Shown in pieces: positions 36,008 through 45,202 of a stretch of 64,000 bases of DNA. Below the pieces are notes generated by a model. It did no database searches. It was not told the origin of the DNA and worked only from the letters and a program-made list of their open reading frames with translations. The first letter of the stretch is position 1. Each line of letters opens with the position of its first letter. The position numbers and the translations under genes are program-made. The stretch is from an uncultured Planococcus sp. (GTDB lineage: Bacteria > Bacillota > Bacilli > Bacillales_A > Planococcaceae). Where the stretch lies: assembly GCA_947493585.1 (NCBI GenBank), contig CANLRI010000002.1:248001-312000 (forward strand), given 5' to 3'.

Positions 36008-37396
36008 ATGAAGTGGAAAGAGCGTGAGTTTGGTGAAGAATCACCATTTATTCCAGCGGGGCCGTTTAAAATTCGTTTGCCTTTTATTCATTATCGATTT
36101 GAATGGCCGGATTATGTGCAAGGCCTGTTAATGTGTGCAGTTGATTTGGCGGCGATTCCGCTATTAATCGAACTGCTCGGGATGCCTTTTGAAGTAGCTT
36201 TAGCCATCGTATTGCTGAACGGGGCCTTTTATTTGCTGCACCATCTACTCGGAGATCCAGCAGTACCAGGATGGATTACGCCAGCGATTCCGCTGATCAT
36301 GTTGTATTGCATGCAATTTCCGGAAGGGCCGGAGAGGGTACACGCATTAATTGCTTTTCAGATGACCTTAGGGGTCTTGGCGATTCTTCTCGGATCGACC
36401 GGTTTAGCGGCTAAAGTGGTATCCAGCATTCCTTCCGCCATCAGAGCCGGAATCATACTCGGTGCCGGTTTTGCCGCTGTCGTGTCGATTTTCGAAGTAG
36501 GCGGCCGTTTCGAAACCTTCCCATGGACGATTTCAATCGCTGTCGGAATCGGTTTCTATTTATTGTTCTCGAAGCATTTCGATAAACTCAAAACAACGCA
36601 TCCGATTTGGGGGCTAATCGGGAAGCTTGGGATTTTCCCGATTATCATTATAGCCATCGTCATTGCGCCGCTGTTTGGCGAAGCGCCATGGCCGACTATT
36701 GAATGGGGACTTATCTCGCCTGACTTTATGGGCTTATGGACAAACTATACAATGTTCGGTTTGGGCTTTCCTCCATTGATGCTGTTTATCACAGGAATTC
36801 CAACCGTCTTGGCGGCTTATATTGTTCTGTTCGGCGATGTATTGCAGACGAAAGCCTTGGTGAAAGAAGCAGATTTATCGCGTCCGGATGAAAAACTCGA
36901 CTACAACCCGAACCGTGCGCACTTGATTTTTGGTGCAAGAAACTCGGCGATGAGCGTAATCGGGCCGGACGTGACGATGGCAGGTCCATTATGGGCAGCC
37001 ATGCAAGTCGTCGTCGTTCAGCGTTATAAAGACGGCAGAAAAGCGATGGATTCTTTCATCGGGGGCGCAGGCTCCTTCCGTTGGGGAACAAATACCGGTT
37101 TATTGTTATTGCCAATCGTCAGCTTGGTCGAGCCGATCCTCGGAATTGCGCTCGCCTTGACGCTTTTGATCCAAGGATATGTCAGCGTAAAAGTCGGCAT
37201 CTTGGAAGCGAGAAGCCAAAGCGATTTGGGAATTGCCGGCATCATTGGGGCCGTATTGGTCATTAAAGGGGCGGCATGGGCATTCCCAGTCGGTATCGCA
37301 TTGTGCTTATTGATTTACGGCAAGGATTTCTTTAAGAATGAATCGGATGAGACATTCACGAAAGACCTTGCGCCGGAAACGAAAGAAAATGTTTAA
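36008..37396 (+). CDS. NCS2-like permease, substrate unknown
   Basis: A 462-residue protein with about twelve helices. The stretch VVSSIPSAIRAGIILGAGFAAV resembles the gate region of NCS2/AzgA-type carriers (IPPAIKxAIxxGIGLF), and the overall length fits, but no nucleobase-binding motif is certain. ATG at 36008 with GGGGG six bases before is preferred over ATG 36002. It sits between a LacI regulator and an ALDH/Fe-ADH pair, so it probably imports the compound those enzymes oxidise. The identity of that compound is not visible from the sequence. Confidence 0.7.
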   Translation: MKWKEREFGEESPFIPAGPFKIRLPFIHYRFEWPDYVQGLLMCAVDLAAIPLLIELLGMPFEVALAIVLLNGAFYLLHHLLGDPAVPGWITPAIPLIMLYCMQFPEGPERVHALIAFQMTLGVLAILLGSTGLAAKVVSSIPSAIRAGIILGAGFAAVVSIFEVGGRFETFPWTISIAVGIGFYLLFSKHFDKLKTTHPIWGLIGKLGIFPIIIIAIVIAPLFGEAPWPTIEWGLISPDFMGLWTNYTMFGLGFPPLMLFITGIPTVLAAYIVLFGDVLQTKALVKEADLSRPDEKLDYNPNRAHLIFGARNSAMSVIGPDVTMAGPLWAAMQVVVVQRYKDGRKAMDSFIGGAGSFRWGTNTGLLLLPIVSLVEPILGIALALTLLIQGYVSVKVGILEARSQSDLGIAGIIGAVLVIKGAAWAFPVGIALCLLIYGKDFFKNESDETFTKDLAPETKENV

Positions 37397-37416
37397 GTGA
37401 TGAAAGGATGTCATAT

Positions 37417-38838
37417 ATGAAGAAGAAACTTTATATAAACGGCCAATGGCAAGAAACGAAAGACTATGCAGAGTTGTTCTCTCCGTACTCCAATGAAAAA
37501 ATCGGTGAAATCCCGAAAGCTTCCGTATCCGAGGTGGAAGCAGCCATTGAAGCTGCTGCTGATGCACAGGACGCCATGGCAGCATTGACTGCCTATGAGC
37601 GTGCGGCCATTCTTGAGCAATTGGTTTCGCTGTTCATCGAACATAAAGAGCAAGCGGCAAAAATCATCGCGCAAGAATCCGCCAAACCTTTGAAATTTGC
37701 CTTAGGGGAAATTGACCGGACGATTGAAACGTATAAATTCGCGGCTGAAGAAGCGAAACGCCTGTCGGGGGAAATGATCCCGATGGACGCGGCAAAAGGC
37801 GGCAGCAATCGCTTAGCCTATACGATGCGCGAACCTTTGGGCGTCGTGGCGGCGATCACGCCGTTCAACTTCCCACAGAATCTGGTCGCCCATAAAGTTG
37901 GGCCGGCGATAGCGGCAGGCAATACGGTCGTGTTGAAACCAGCGTCCCAAACCCCGCTTTCGGCATTTTACCTGGCTGAACTTCTCGATCAAACAGATTT
38001 GCCGAAGGGCGCGTTCAACTTGGTCACGGGCAGCGGCAGAACAGTCGGCGATGTATTGGTTGAGAGCGACCAAGTAAAAATGGTGACCTTTACAGGAAGC
38101 CCGGCTGTCGGCAAAGGGATACGGGACAAAGCAGGACTGAAGAAAGTCGCCTTGGAGCTGGGATCAAATGCAGGGATGATCGTCGATGAAGGAGTCGACC
38201 TGGACGTGGTTGTGGAGAAGGCGATTGCCGGTGCCTTTTCGAACCAAGGGCAAGTGTGCATCTCCTTGCAGCGGATTTACATTATGGACAGCTTGATGGA
38301 TGAGTTTTTGTCCCGTTTCAAAACCGCGGCCAGTCAATTGGTCATTGGAGATCCACTGGATGCGAAGACCGATCTTTCAGCGATGATCTCCAAACAAGAA
38401 CAAAAGCGGGCTGTGCAGTGGGTGAAGGAATCGGTTGATGAAGGGGCCACGCTAATCGCTGGAGGGACAGTCGAAGATGAAGTGTTCCAACCGACTATCC
38501 TGTCGAATGTCGCAACAGATTCGAAAGTGTCGTGCCAGGAAGTATTTGCGCCTGTCGTCATCGTCAACGCCATCCAATCGGTTGAGCAAGGCATCAACGA
38601 AATCAACAACTCGGATTTCGGACTGCAAGCCGGGATTTTTACGAATGATATCAAGACAGCTTTCCACGCATCGAAAAAGCTGCAGGTCGGCGGCGTATTG
38701 ATCAACGATATTCCGACATTCCGTGTCGACCAGATGCCTTATGGCGGTGTGAAAGAGAGCGGCAACGGGAAAGAAGGACTTAAATACGCAATTGAAGAAA
38801 TGACTGAAATGAAGTTGGTCATCTGGAATCAATCATAA
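37417..38838 (+). CDS. NAD(P)-dependent aldehyde dehydrogenase family protein
   Basis: A 473-residue ALDH. It has ITPFNFPQNL near residue 145, the cofactor loop TFTGSPAVGKGI, the general base Glu in LELGSNAGMIV and the catalytic Cys281 in SNQGQVCIS, ending with the conserved MPYGGVKESGNG. It is close to YfmT/lactaldehyde-dehydrogenase-like members, which accept several small aldehydes. ATG at 37417 is chosen because AAAGGA is eight bases before it; ATG 37408 touches the site. It lies between the permease and Fe-ADH genes in one operon. Confidence 0.92.
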   Translation: MKKKLYINGQWQETKDYAELFSPYSNEKIGEIPKASVSEVEAAIEAAADAQDAMAALTAYERAAILEQLVSLFIEHKEQAAKIIAQESAKPLKFALGEIDRTIETYKFAAEEAKRLSGEMIPMDAAKGGSNRLAYTMREPLGVVAAITPFNFPQNLVAHKVGPAIAAGNTVVLKPASQTPLSAFYLAELLDQTDLPKGAFNLVTGSGRTVGDVLVESDQVKMVTFTGSPAVGKGIRDKAGLKKVALELGSNAGMIVDEGVDLDVVVEKAIAGAFSNQGQVCISLQRIYIMDSLMDEFLSRFKTAASQLVIGDPLDAKTDLSAMISKQEQKRAVQWVKESVDEGATLIAGGTVEDEVFQPTILSNVATDSKVSCQEVFAPVVIVNAIQSVEQGINEINNSDFGLQAGIFTNDIKTAFHASKKLQVGGVLINDIPTFRVDQMPYGGVKESGNGKEGLKYAIEEMTEMKLVIWNQS

Positions 38839-38863
38839 AGAACTATAAAAAGGAGTGGATGAT

Positions 38864-40048
38864 GTGTCGAGCAAAATCACATTCATGCCAATCAGCTATA
38901 CCGGCTGGGGCGCATTGAAGCAGTTAACGAGCGAAGCGGAACGCCTGAACGCCAGCAATATCCTCATTGTCACCGACCCGTTTCTTGAAGAATTGGGAAT
39001 GACGAAAAAAATTGTCGAACCGCTGGAAGCAAAAGGGTGGAAAACGAGCATCTACACACAAGTCGTGCCCGAACCGCCGCTCGAGGTCGGGGAAAAACTG
39101 GTCGCTTATACGAGAGAAAACAAATTCGATTTAGTCATCGGCCTTGGCGGCGGCAGTGCCTTAGACCTTGCGAAATTAGCAGGCGTCCTCGCGACGCATG
39201 AAGGAAAAGTGGCTGACTACCTGAATTTGACGGGTGAACGGGCGCTAGTCGATAAAGGCATCCCGAAAATTTTAATTCCGACGACTTCCGGAACGGGTTC
39301 CGAAGTGACCAATATTGCTGTATTGTCGCTGGAATCTTCAAAAGACGTGGTCACTCATGATTATTTATTGCCGGACGTGGCGATTGTCGACCCGGAATTG
39401 ACCATTTCCTTGCCGCCGAAAGTAACGGCTGCGACAGGTATCGATGCTTTGACACATGCAGTGGAGGCGTATGTTTCGAAGAACGCCAACCCGGTAACAG
39501 ACGGCCTGGCTTTGCAGGCGATCCGCTTGATCAGCGGGTCGATCCGCACGGCAGTAGCAGACGGGGAAAACAAAGAAGCGCGCACGAATATGAGCTACGG
39601 CAGTTATTTGGCGGGATTGGCCTTCTTCAATGCCGGCGTTGCCGGTGTACACGCCTTGGCGTATCCGCTTGGCGGCCAGTTCCATATCTCGCACGGTGAA
39701 TCCAATGCCGTCTTGCTTCCGTATGTCATGGGCTATATCCGCCCGAGCTGTGAGAAGAGAATGAAGGACATCGTCGAGGCGATGGGCGTCAACGTCACGC
39801 AATTAGCTGAACAAGAAGCTTCCTATACATGCGTCGAGGAGTTGAAAAAACTCGTCGCCGACGTGAATATTCCCGTGTCGCTGAAAGGCTTCGATATTGG
39901 AGAAGACGCCTTGGACAGCTTGGCGGACGATGGCATCAAGCAAACAAGAATCTTGGCGAGAAGCCCGATGCCGCTTGAGAGAGAAGATATTTACGCAATC
40001 TACCATGCCGCCTATTCAGGAGAAGTCGCTGAAAAGAAAACGGTGTGA
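38864..40048 (+). CDS. Iron-containing alcohol dehydrogenase
   Basis: A 394-residue group III alcohol dehydrogenase. The NAD-binding GLGGGSALDLAKL, the PTTSGTGSEVTN loop and the metal-site segments DALTHAVEAY and AGVHALAYPLGGQFHISHGE are all present. The start is GTG at 38864 with AGGAG eight bases before. Together with the adjacent ALDH it could oxidise an alcohol to its acid in two steps; the substrate class (diol, hydroxyacid or simple alcohol) cannot be decided. It is the last gene of the LacI-controlled operon. Confidence 0.92.
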   Translation: MSSKITFMPISYTGWGALKQLTSEAERLNASNILIVTDPFLEELGMTKKIVEPLEAKGWKTSIYTQVVPEPPLEVGEKLVAYTRENKFDLVIGLGGGSALDLAKLAGVLATHEGKVADYLNLTGERALVDKGIPKILIPTTSGTGSEVTNIAVLSLESSKDVVTHDYLLPDVAIVDPELTISLPPKVTAATGIDALTHAVEAYVSKNANPVTDGLALQAIRLISGSIRTAVADGENKEARTNMSYGSYLAGLAFFNAGVAGVHALAYPLGGQFHISHGESNAVLLPYVMGYIRPSCEKRMKDIVEAMGVNVTQLAEQEASYTCVEELKKLVADVNIPVSLKGFDIGEDALDSLADDGIKQTRILARSPMPLEREDIYAIYHAAYSGEVAEKKTV

Positions 40049-40136
40049 TATGAAAAGTTTGGAACCTTTACTTGAAAAGAAGGGTTCGTAGTACAAAAGA
40101 ATTCTTCAAGTATGAGATATGAACCTCTGCTTATGT

Positions 40137-40385
40137 CAGTGAAGTGGAAGCCGGCGACTCCTGCGGGAGCAGTGACGCAGCGAAGCGAAGGAGCGACACG
40201 AGCCGAAGATCCTGCAAGCGAATGAACGAAGTCATTCGTTTGCGAAGCTCGAACTTTGTAAGAGTTGAGCAGGAGGTTTTTAGCGTCAGCGACTGTGCCC
40301 TGGCAGCTGGCAGCGCGACGTCCTGTCGCGCCAGCTGCATGACCCACATCCTGTGGGCCCGAAAGCGTCCGGCTGGAACGAAACA
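40137..40385. repeat. Probable dispersed non-coding repeat element
   Basis: This 250-base stretch has no credible gene and differs from its surroundings: it is GC-rich and made of short near-repeats (AGCGAAG, GGAGC, GCGAC) and hairpins. Clear stems are GCAAGCGAATGA/TCATTCGTTTGC (40214-40243), GCAGCTGG with CCAGCTGC enclosing GCGCGA/TCGCG (40303-40338), and CCCACA/TGTGGG. The opening CGACTCCTGCGGGAGCAG resembles a repeat family that I recall as common between genes in Bacillaceae and Planococcaceae; copy number cannot be checked here as only one copy is in the window. Confidence 0.5.
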
Positions 40386-40387
40386 TA

Positions 40388-40436
40388 AAAAGCTGAAGCA
40401 GGAACCCATTCAGGTTCCCGCTTCAGCTTTTGTATT
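40388..40436. terminator. Bidirectional intrinsic terminator
   Basis: AAAAGCTGAAGCAGGAACC pairs with GGTTCCCGCTTCAGCTTTT with one mismatch, with T-runs on both strands. It serves the Fe-ADH side and the convergent MDR gene. Confidence 0.85.
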
Positions 40437-40456
40437 TCTATAGAAGAAAGTGAGAT

Positions 40457-41485
40457 TTACAGTTTAGCGAACTCAGGGTCAGCGACTTTCACCAATTGCT
40501 TGCCAAGGTTGCTGCCTTCGAATAGTCCGAGGAATGCTTCCGGTGTTTTCTCGAATCCTTCTACGATCGTTTCTTCGTATTTCAGCTTGCCTTCTTGCAG
40601 CCATTTGCCGAGATCCTGTGCGCCGGTTTTGAAATCATGCGCGTAATCGCCGAGCGTGAAGCCTTTCATCATCGAGCTCGTCGTGATGAATTTCCACTGG
40701 ATGCGCGGGCCGATATCCCCTTCTGGGTTGTTATAAGCAGAGATGGCGCCGCATAGGACGACGCGTGCGTTGCGGTTGATTTCAAAAATGACCGCGTCCG
40801 ATACTTCGCCGCCGACATTATCGAAATAGACGTCAACGCCGTTCGGGACGGCTTTTTTGAATGCTTCTTTGAAGTTATCGTCTTTATAGTTTACGGCTTT
40901 GTCGAATCCAAGTTCGTTGATCAGGTAGTCGATCTTATCCTGCGAACCGGCGATGCCGACGACGTGTGCGCCTTTCAGTTTGGCGATCTGCCCGACGACT
41001 GAACCGACAGCTCCTGCTGCGCCTGATACGACGACCGTTTCACCTTGTTGCGGCTTGCCGATATCGAGCAGGCCGAAGTAGGCTGTGAGGCCAGTCAAGC
41101 CGAGTATCCCGAGACGAGTCGTAATCGGTGCAATGGATGGATCAACCTTCTGCACTGATTTCGCATCCGCGACATTATACTGTGCCCAGTCCAATGTGCC
41201 AGTGACGATATCACCTTGTTTGAAATCATCGGAATTCGACTCGATAACTTCAGCCAGCACGCCGCCGCTAATGGCTTTGTTCAATTCGAACGGTGCCACA
41301 TAGGATTTCTGGTCTTTCATGCGCCCGCGCATATACGGGTCAACGGAAAGGTATAAAGTTTTCAGCAATAATTCATTCGTGCCGATTGTCGGGATATCTT
41401 TTTCGACAAAATTAAAGTCGCTGTTAGTCGGCGTGCCTTCTGGGCGGTTCGCCAATTGGATTTCTTTGTATGTGTTTGGTGTCAT
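40457..41485 (-). CDS. NADP-dependent MDR oxidoreductase (YfmJ/leukotriene B4 dehydrogenase-like)
   Basis: A 342-residue zinc-free medium-chain reductase. YLSVDPYMRGRM near residue 50 and the cofactor motif VSGAAGAVGSVVGQIAKLKG are typical of the prostaglandin reductase/curcumin reductase/YfmJ group, which reduces alpha,beta-unsaturated aldehydes and ketones with NADPH. The catalytic zinc ligands of alcohol dehydrogenases are absent as expected. The AAGGAGG ribosome site supports the start. It is divergent from an OYE-family gene, which suggests a shared role in dealing with reactive carbonyls. Confidence 0.9.
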   Translation of the reverse strand: MTPNTYKEIQLANRPEGTPTNSDFNFVEKDIPTIGTNELLLKTLYLSVDPYMRGRMKDQKSYVAPFELNKAISGGVLAEVIESNSDDFKQGDIVTGTLDWAQYNVADAKSVQKVDPSIAPITTRLGILGLTGLTAYFGLLDIGKPQQGETVVVSGAAGAVGSVVGQIAKLKGAHVVGIAGSQDKIDYLINELGFDKAVNYKDDNFKEAFKKAVPNGVDVYFDNVGGEVSDAVIFEINRNARVVLCGAISAYNNPEGDIGPRIQWKFITTSSMMKGFTLGDYAHDFKTGAQDLGKWLQEGKLKYEETIVEGFEKTPEAFLGLFEGSNLGKQLVKVADPEFAKL

Positions 41486-41642
41486 GTGAATTCCTCCTTG
41501 GAATAAGTTTGCATAGAAGAGCGTACCACTCCCAAAGAAAGGAAGTAAAATTTTCAGCTCGCCAAGCTCGTATTGTTGTAGTTGTCCTAAGGCTATGATA
41601 TTTTAATATAACTAACTTTAATTCAAGGGAAGAGGTAATTAA

Positions 41643-42770
41643 ATGAACCCGCAATACAAACCATTATTCGAAGAAATCACCTTGCCGAACGGCGTCGTCC
41701 TATCCGATCGTCTAGGCGTTGCTCCAATGACGACTTATTCAGGAAATCCAGACGGCACCGTATCGGATGCGGAACTTGCATATTACCAACGCCGCGCAAA
41801 TCTCGGCAGCCTGTTCGTTTCCGCCTGCATCGCGGTTTCGGAAAACGGCATCGCGTTCCCGAACCAATTTGTCGCATTCAAAGACGACGTCATGCCGCGC
41901 TTAAAGCAACTCGCGACGGAAATGAAATCAAAAGGCAGCAAAGCCATCCTGCAAATGCAGCACGGCGGTCGCCAAGGCCAGCCGGATTTGATCCAAGCGG
42001 GCGAAACAGTGGCTCCGAGCGCCATCGCGGAATCGGCGGACAAGCCCACACCGCGCGCTTTGACGGGAGAAGAAATCACCGACATCATCCGGGATTTCGG
42101 TGAAACGACTCGCCGCGCGATCGAAGCCGGATTTGACGGCGTGGAAATCCACGGCGCCAATACGTATTTGATCCAGCAATTCGTCTCAGCGACGTTCAAC
42201 CAGCGTGAAGACGAGTGGGGCGGCAGCCTGGAAAACCGTTTGAAATTCGGATTAGCGGTCTTGGATGAAGTGAAACAAGTGGCTGCAAAATATGCAGACG
42301 ATAGCTTCATCATCGGCTACCGTTTGTCACCGGAAGAAAACAATGCGGATTCTGTTGGTTATACGATCAAAGAAACGCAACAACTGGTTGAGCGCTTGAT
42401 CGAAGGCGGCATCCATTATATCCACGTATCGCTTATGGAATTCAAAAAAGCGCCGCGCGGCATGGAAGATGGGGACAGCATCGTCCAAATCCTGTCGAAA
42501 CAAATCAACGGCCGCGTTGCATTTGTTGTAGTCGGCGGTGTTACGCAGCCTGAACATGCGGTAGCTGCGCTTGAAGAAGGAGCGGACATCGTTGTCATGG
42601 GCCGCCAAGCACTGGTCGATCCGGAATGGACCGAGAAAGTGAAGCAAGGAAACGAATCGGACATCAACGAAACAATCCCGCAAGAACTGGTTGGCAAACT
42701 CGACATCCCGGAAACGATGTGGAACGCCATCACGTCTTACGGCATGGTCAAAGTTGACGCGAAAGTATAA
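41643..42770 (+). CDS. Old-yellow-enzyme family NADH:flavin oxidoreductase (YqiG-like)
   Basis: A 375-residue FMN enzyme with a single TIM barrel. It has LGVAPMTTYSGN at the N-terminus, QMQHGGRQ (substrate-site residues), FDGVEIHGANTYLIQQF with the proton-donor region, DEWGGSLENR and VVGGVTQPEHA plus VVMGRQALVDPEW at the phosphate site. Close relatives reduce activated double bonds or nitro compounds. GAAGAGG precedes the start. It shares its promoter region with the divergent MDR gene. Confidence 0.92.
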   Translation: MNPQYKPLFEEITLPNGVVLSDRLGVAPMTTYSGNPDGTVSDAELAYYQRRANLGSLFVSACIAVSENGIAFPNQFVAFKDDVMPRLKQLATEMKSKGSKAILQMQHGGRQGQPDLIQAGETVAPSAIAESADKPTPRALTGEEITDIIRDFGETTRRAIEAGFDGVEIHGANTYLIQQFVSATFNQREDEWGGSLENRLKFGLAVLDEVKQVAAKYADDSFIIGYRLSPEENNADSVGYTIKETQQLVERLIEGGIHYIHVSLMEFKKAPRGMEDGDSIVQILSKQINGRVAFVVVGGVTQPEHAVAALEEGADIVVMGRQALVDPEWTEKVKQGNESDINETIPQELVGKLDIPETMWNAITSYGMVKVDAKV

Positions 42771-42777
42771 AAACAGC

Positions 42778-42813
42778 AAGCTCTCATGCCGTATATGGCT
42801 TGGGAGCTTTTTG
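42778..42813 (+). terminator. Intrinsic terminator after the OYE gene
   Basis: AAGCTCTCATGCC pairs with GGCTTGGGAGCTT (with wobble and one mismatch) and is followed by T5. Confidence 0.75.
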
Positions 42814-42886
42814 GTCTAAGGGAAAACACGGATCTTTTATATTTGATAGACTAAAAATGAAGAATACGTATACGAGGAGTGATTGT

Positions 42887-43534
42887 GTGTCGCTGATTCC
42901 AGCTGAACACTTGAAGCAAATCTTTTCGGTCGAGGCAAAGTTTTACCATGCTGAAATAGAGGACGAAAAGATTCTCATGCGTCGTGAAGCACGCATCAGG
43001 CGAAATGGCGTTTTTACCACTCGAGCAGATGCGGTGATCGTCATGATCAACCCGTCCAATTGTGCGCAAGCTGGCGAAACCGCAAAGAGCCCCCGGGATG
43101 CGGAGTGGATCCCCACCAAACCGAATCCGACGCAATACCAGTTGATGAACTTGATGGAGCGGCAAGAATGGAATTTGATTACGCTCATCAATTTATCGGA
43201 TATTTGCGAAGGGAATATCGGGAACTTCAAAATCATTGAAAACAAGTTCAAGAGAACGGGTATCTCCCATTCGCTATTCCAAGAAGACAATGTGCAAGAC
43301 CGTGAAGCTTTGCTGGCGTCCGCAGATCATCTCGTTTTTGCCTGGGGCTCATCGACTGTCGCCAAAAGGCTCGCTGCGCAGTTCGGCTTGTTCCAAGAGG
43401 GCAGCCCGGAAAAGTCGTATGAACACGCGAAAGCATGGGTGGCAGCTGACAATGGTTTTCCGCGCCATCCGAAACCCGCGACGGTTGCGGACCGGGTTAT
43501 CTGGTTAGATAAGATGGATGCCTTGCTTCAATAA
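42887..43534 (+). CDS. DUF1643-like domain protein
   Basis: A 215-residue protein, GTG start at 42887 with AGGAG seven bases before. It has the pattern I associate with DUF1643: AVIVMINPSNCAQ, a later TLINLSDICEG, then HLVFAWGSS and the closing HPKP region (NGFPRHPKPAT). The family has no known activity. It has no signal peptide or membrane helix. It is a single gene between the OYE and DinB genes. Confidence 0.75.
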   Translation: MSLIPAEHLKQIFSVEAKFYHAEIEDEKILMRREARIRRNGVFTTRADAVIVMINPSNCAQAGETAKSPRDAEWIPTKPNPTQYQLMNLMERQEWNLITLINLSDICEGNIGNFKIIENKFKRTGISHSLFQEDNVQDREALLASADHLVFAWGSSTVAKRLAAQFGLFQEGSPEKSYEHAKAWVAADNGFPRHPKPATVADRVIWLDKMDALLQ

Positions 43535-43608
43535 TTGGAATAAGTTCATTACTTGAAAAATCCCTATGCTATTATTAATGTCTGTTCTATATAAAAGGGG
43601 GCGGCAGG

Positions 43609-44121
43609 ATGGACTACCGGATCAAAGAGCAAACAGGATTCTCGCCGAGAGTCGGTGAACTTGTCTCGATGCTCAATTATACGCGCGCGGTTACAGTGAC
43701 GGATGTGGAAGGCTTGTCGACCGAAGAGCTTGATTATTTGGCTGAGGGGCAGTCGAATTCGATTGGGGCGCTCTTGATGCACGTGGCGGCAATTGAATTT
43801 GTCCACCAGGTCATCGCATTCGAAAACCGTGACTTGACGGAGCAAGAACTGGAGCAATGGATTGTGCCGCTGGAACTGGGGGACAAGGCGAAAAATGAAA
43901 TTCGCGGCCATTCTCTTGAGTATTACTTAGATGAATTAAAGAAGGTCCGAGACCACACGTTGTCGCTATTGGAAAGTGTTGACGACAGCTGGTTGTACGA
44001 AGAAGGGCAGTATTACAATGGAGTGATCTATAATAAGTATTATCTCTGGTTTCATGTCGTGGAAGACGAAACAAGCCACCGGGGGCAGATCCGGATTCTC
44101 AAGCGGATGCTTAAATCATGA
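43609..44121 (+). CDS. DinB family protein
   Basis: A 170-residue four-helix-bundle protein of the DinB/DUF664 type. Metal-ligand histidines expected for this fold can be seen in ALLMHVAAIE near residue 60 and WFHVVEDETSHRGQI near the end. Members include thiol S-transferases that use bacillithiol; the substrate here is not known. GGGGGCGG precedes the start. A strong shared terminator follows. Confidence 0.85.
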   Translation: MDYRIKEQTGFSPRVGELVSMLNYTRAVTVTDVEGLSTEELDYLAEGQSNSIGALLMHVAAIEFVHQVIAFENRDLTEQELEQWIVPLELGDKAKNEIRGHSLEYYLDELKKVRDHTLSLLESVDDSWLYEEGQYYNGVIYNKYYLWFHVVEDETSHRGQIRILKRMLKS

Positions 44122-44124
44122 CAC

Positions 44125-44162
44125 CAAAAAAGCTCAAGGCACACGACGCCTTGAGCTTTTTT
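44125..44162. terminator. Bidirectional intrinsic terminator
   Basis: AAAAAAGCTCAAGGC pairs perfectly with GCCTTGAGCTTTTTT around a seven-base loop, between the convergent dinB-type and lysR-type genes. Confidence 0.92.
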
Positions 44163-44172
44163 AGTGCGTCCG

Positions 44173-45072
44173 TCATGACGATGCTTGTGCTTTTACCTGT
44201 TCCAAAAAGCCGGTGGCATAGCGGATAAACTCTTTGACTGCGTCAGTTTGATGACGGTCTTTATGCCACACCAATCCGACGGTGCGTGTACAGACGGGCT
44301 GGGAGATCCTCAATTCTTTCACTGGCAGAGTCGAAAGGCGCTTGCTTCGGATGAGGGACGGGCTGAAAGCGACGCCGAGCCCTTTGGAGACCAGCTCATA
44401 CGTGACACCCGTTTCATCTCCTTCAAACGCGAAGTCAGGATAGAAACCGGCTTCTCCGCAAAATTGCTCGGTCATGTCCCGGAACCCGTAGCCCGGGGGC
44501 ATGACGATAAAAGGATCATTTTTTACTTCGATCAATTCGACGTCTTCGCGATCGGCAAGTGGATGGCTGGACGGGACGGCGAGAAAAATTTCTTCTTCGA
44601 TGATCGGGCGCCATTCCAAATCTTCTCCTTCAATCGGAAAGGTGGAAATGGCGACATCGATTTCGCCGCTTTCAAGTTGGTTTTTCAAACGCTCCGCAAA
44701 TGCCTGGTATTGGCGGAAGCGCGCATTCGGATAGACATCCAGAAACCCGGCGAGCAGTTCAGGCAAGATGGTTGGGATGGTCACGGCGACAGAGACGAGA
44801 TTGTTTTGCTTTTCCGCCAAAAACGCCAATTCCTTTTCGCCTTTTTGGATTTCCCGAAAAACATTATCGACGACTTGTAAATAGGCCTCGCCAAGCGGGT
44901 TCAATTGGATTTTCCGGCCGGAGCGGTTGAATAGTTTATAGCCCAGGCGCTGTTCGAGCTTGGAAATGGTTTTGCTGAGGGCGGGTTGTGAAACATTCAA
45001 AGCGTGAGCGGCTTTCGTTAAGTGTTGGTGTTTGGCTACTTCCTGGAAATAGCGCATTTGCAATAGATCCAT
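44173..45072 (-). CDS. LysR family transcriptional regulator
   Basis: A 299-residue regulator with the LysR HTH at the start (LLQMRYFQEVAKHQHLTKAAHALNVS in two visible parts, then QPALSKTISKLEQRLGYKLF) and a two-lobed effector domain. Its organisation is like GltC/YybE-type members. AAAGGAG precedes the start. It is downstream of, and on the same strand as, the GMC dehydrogenase genes but separated by a terminator. LysR proteins usually act on a divergent neighbour; here there is none, so the target is not evident. Confidence 0.92.
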   Translation of the reverse strand: MDLLQMRYFQEVAKHQHLTKAAHALNVSQPALSKTISKLEQRLGYKLFNRSGRKIQLNPLGEAYLQVVDNVFREIQKGEKELAFLAEKQNNLVSVAVTIPTILPELLAGFLDVYPNARFRQYQAFAERLKNQLESGEIDVAISTFPIEGEDLEWRPIIEEEIFLAVPSSHPLADREDVELIEVKNDPFIVMPPGYGFRDMTEQFCGEAGFYPDFAFEGDETGVTYELVSKGLGVAFSPSLIRSKRLSTLPVKELRISQPVCTRTVGLVWHKDRHQTDAVKEFIRYATGFLEQVKAQASS

Positions 45073-45166
45073 GGGGCGGGCTCCTTTCGCTGGAGGCGTG
45101 TTCTATCTGTCAGTTTAGCCTACCCCGAAGCCATTCCGCAAATCGATTCATGAAAGCTTGCAAACC

Positions 45167-45196
45167 AAAAAAACCGCAGTTCCGAAGAACCACGGT
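45167..45196 (-). terminator. Intrinsic terminator of the GMC dehydrogenase operon
   Basis: On the minus strand CCGTGGTT pairs with AACTGCGG (two wobble pairs) around CTTCGG, followed by seven T. Confidence 0.8.
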
Positions 45197-45202
45197 CCAA
45201 GC

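Noticed and set aside
40131..40443. Open frames on both strands in the 40.1-40.4 kb interval
   Set aside because: No ribosome sites, Ser/Arg-rich composition, and the region is better explained by hairpins and repeats.
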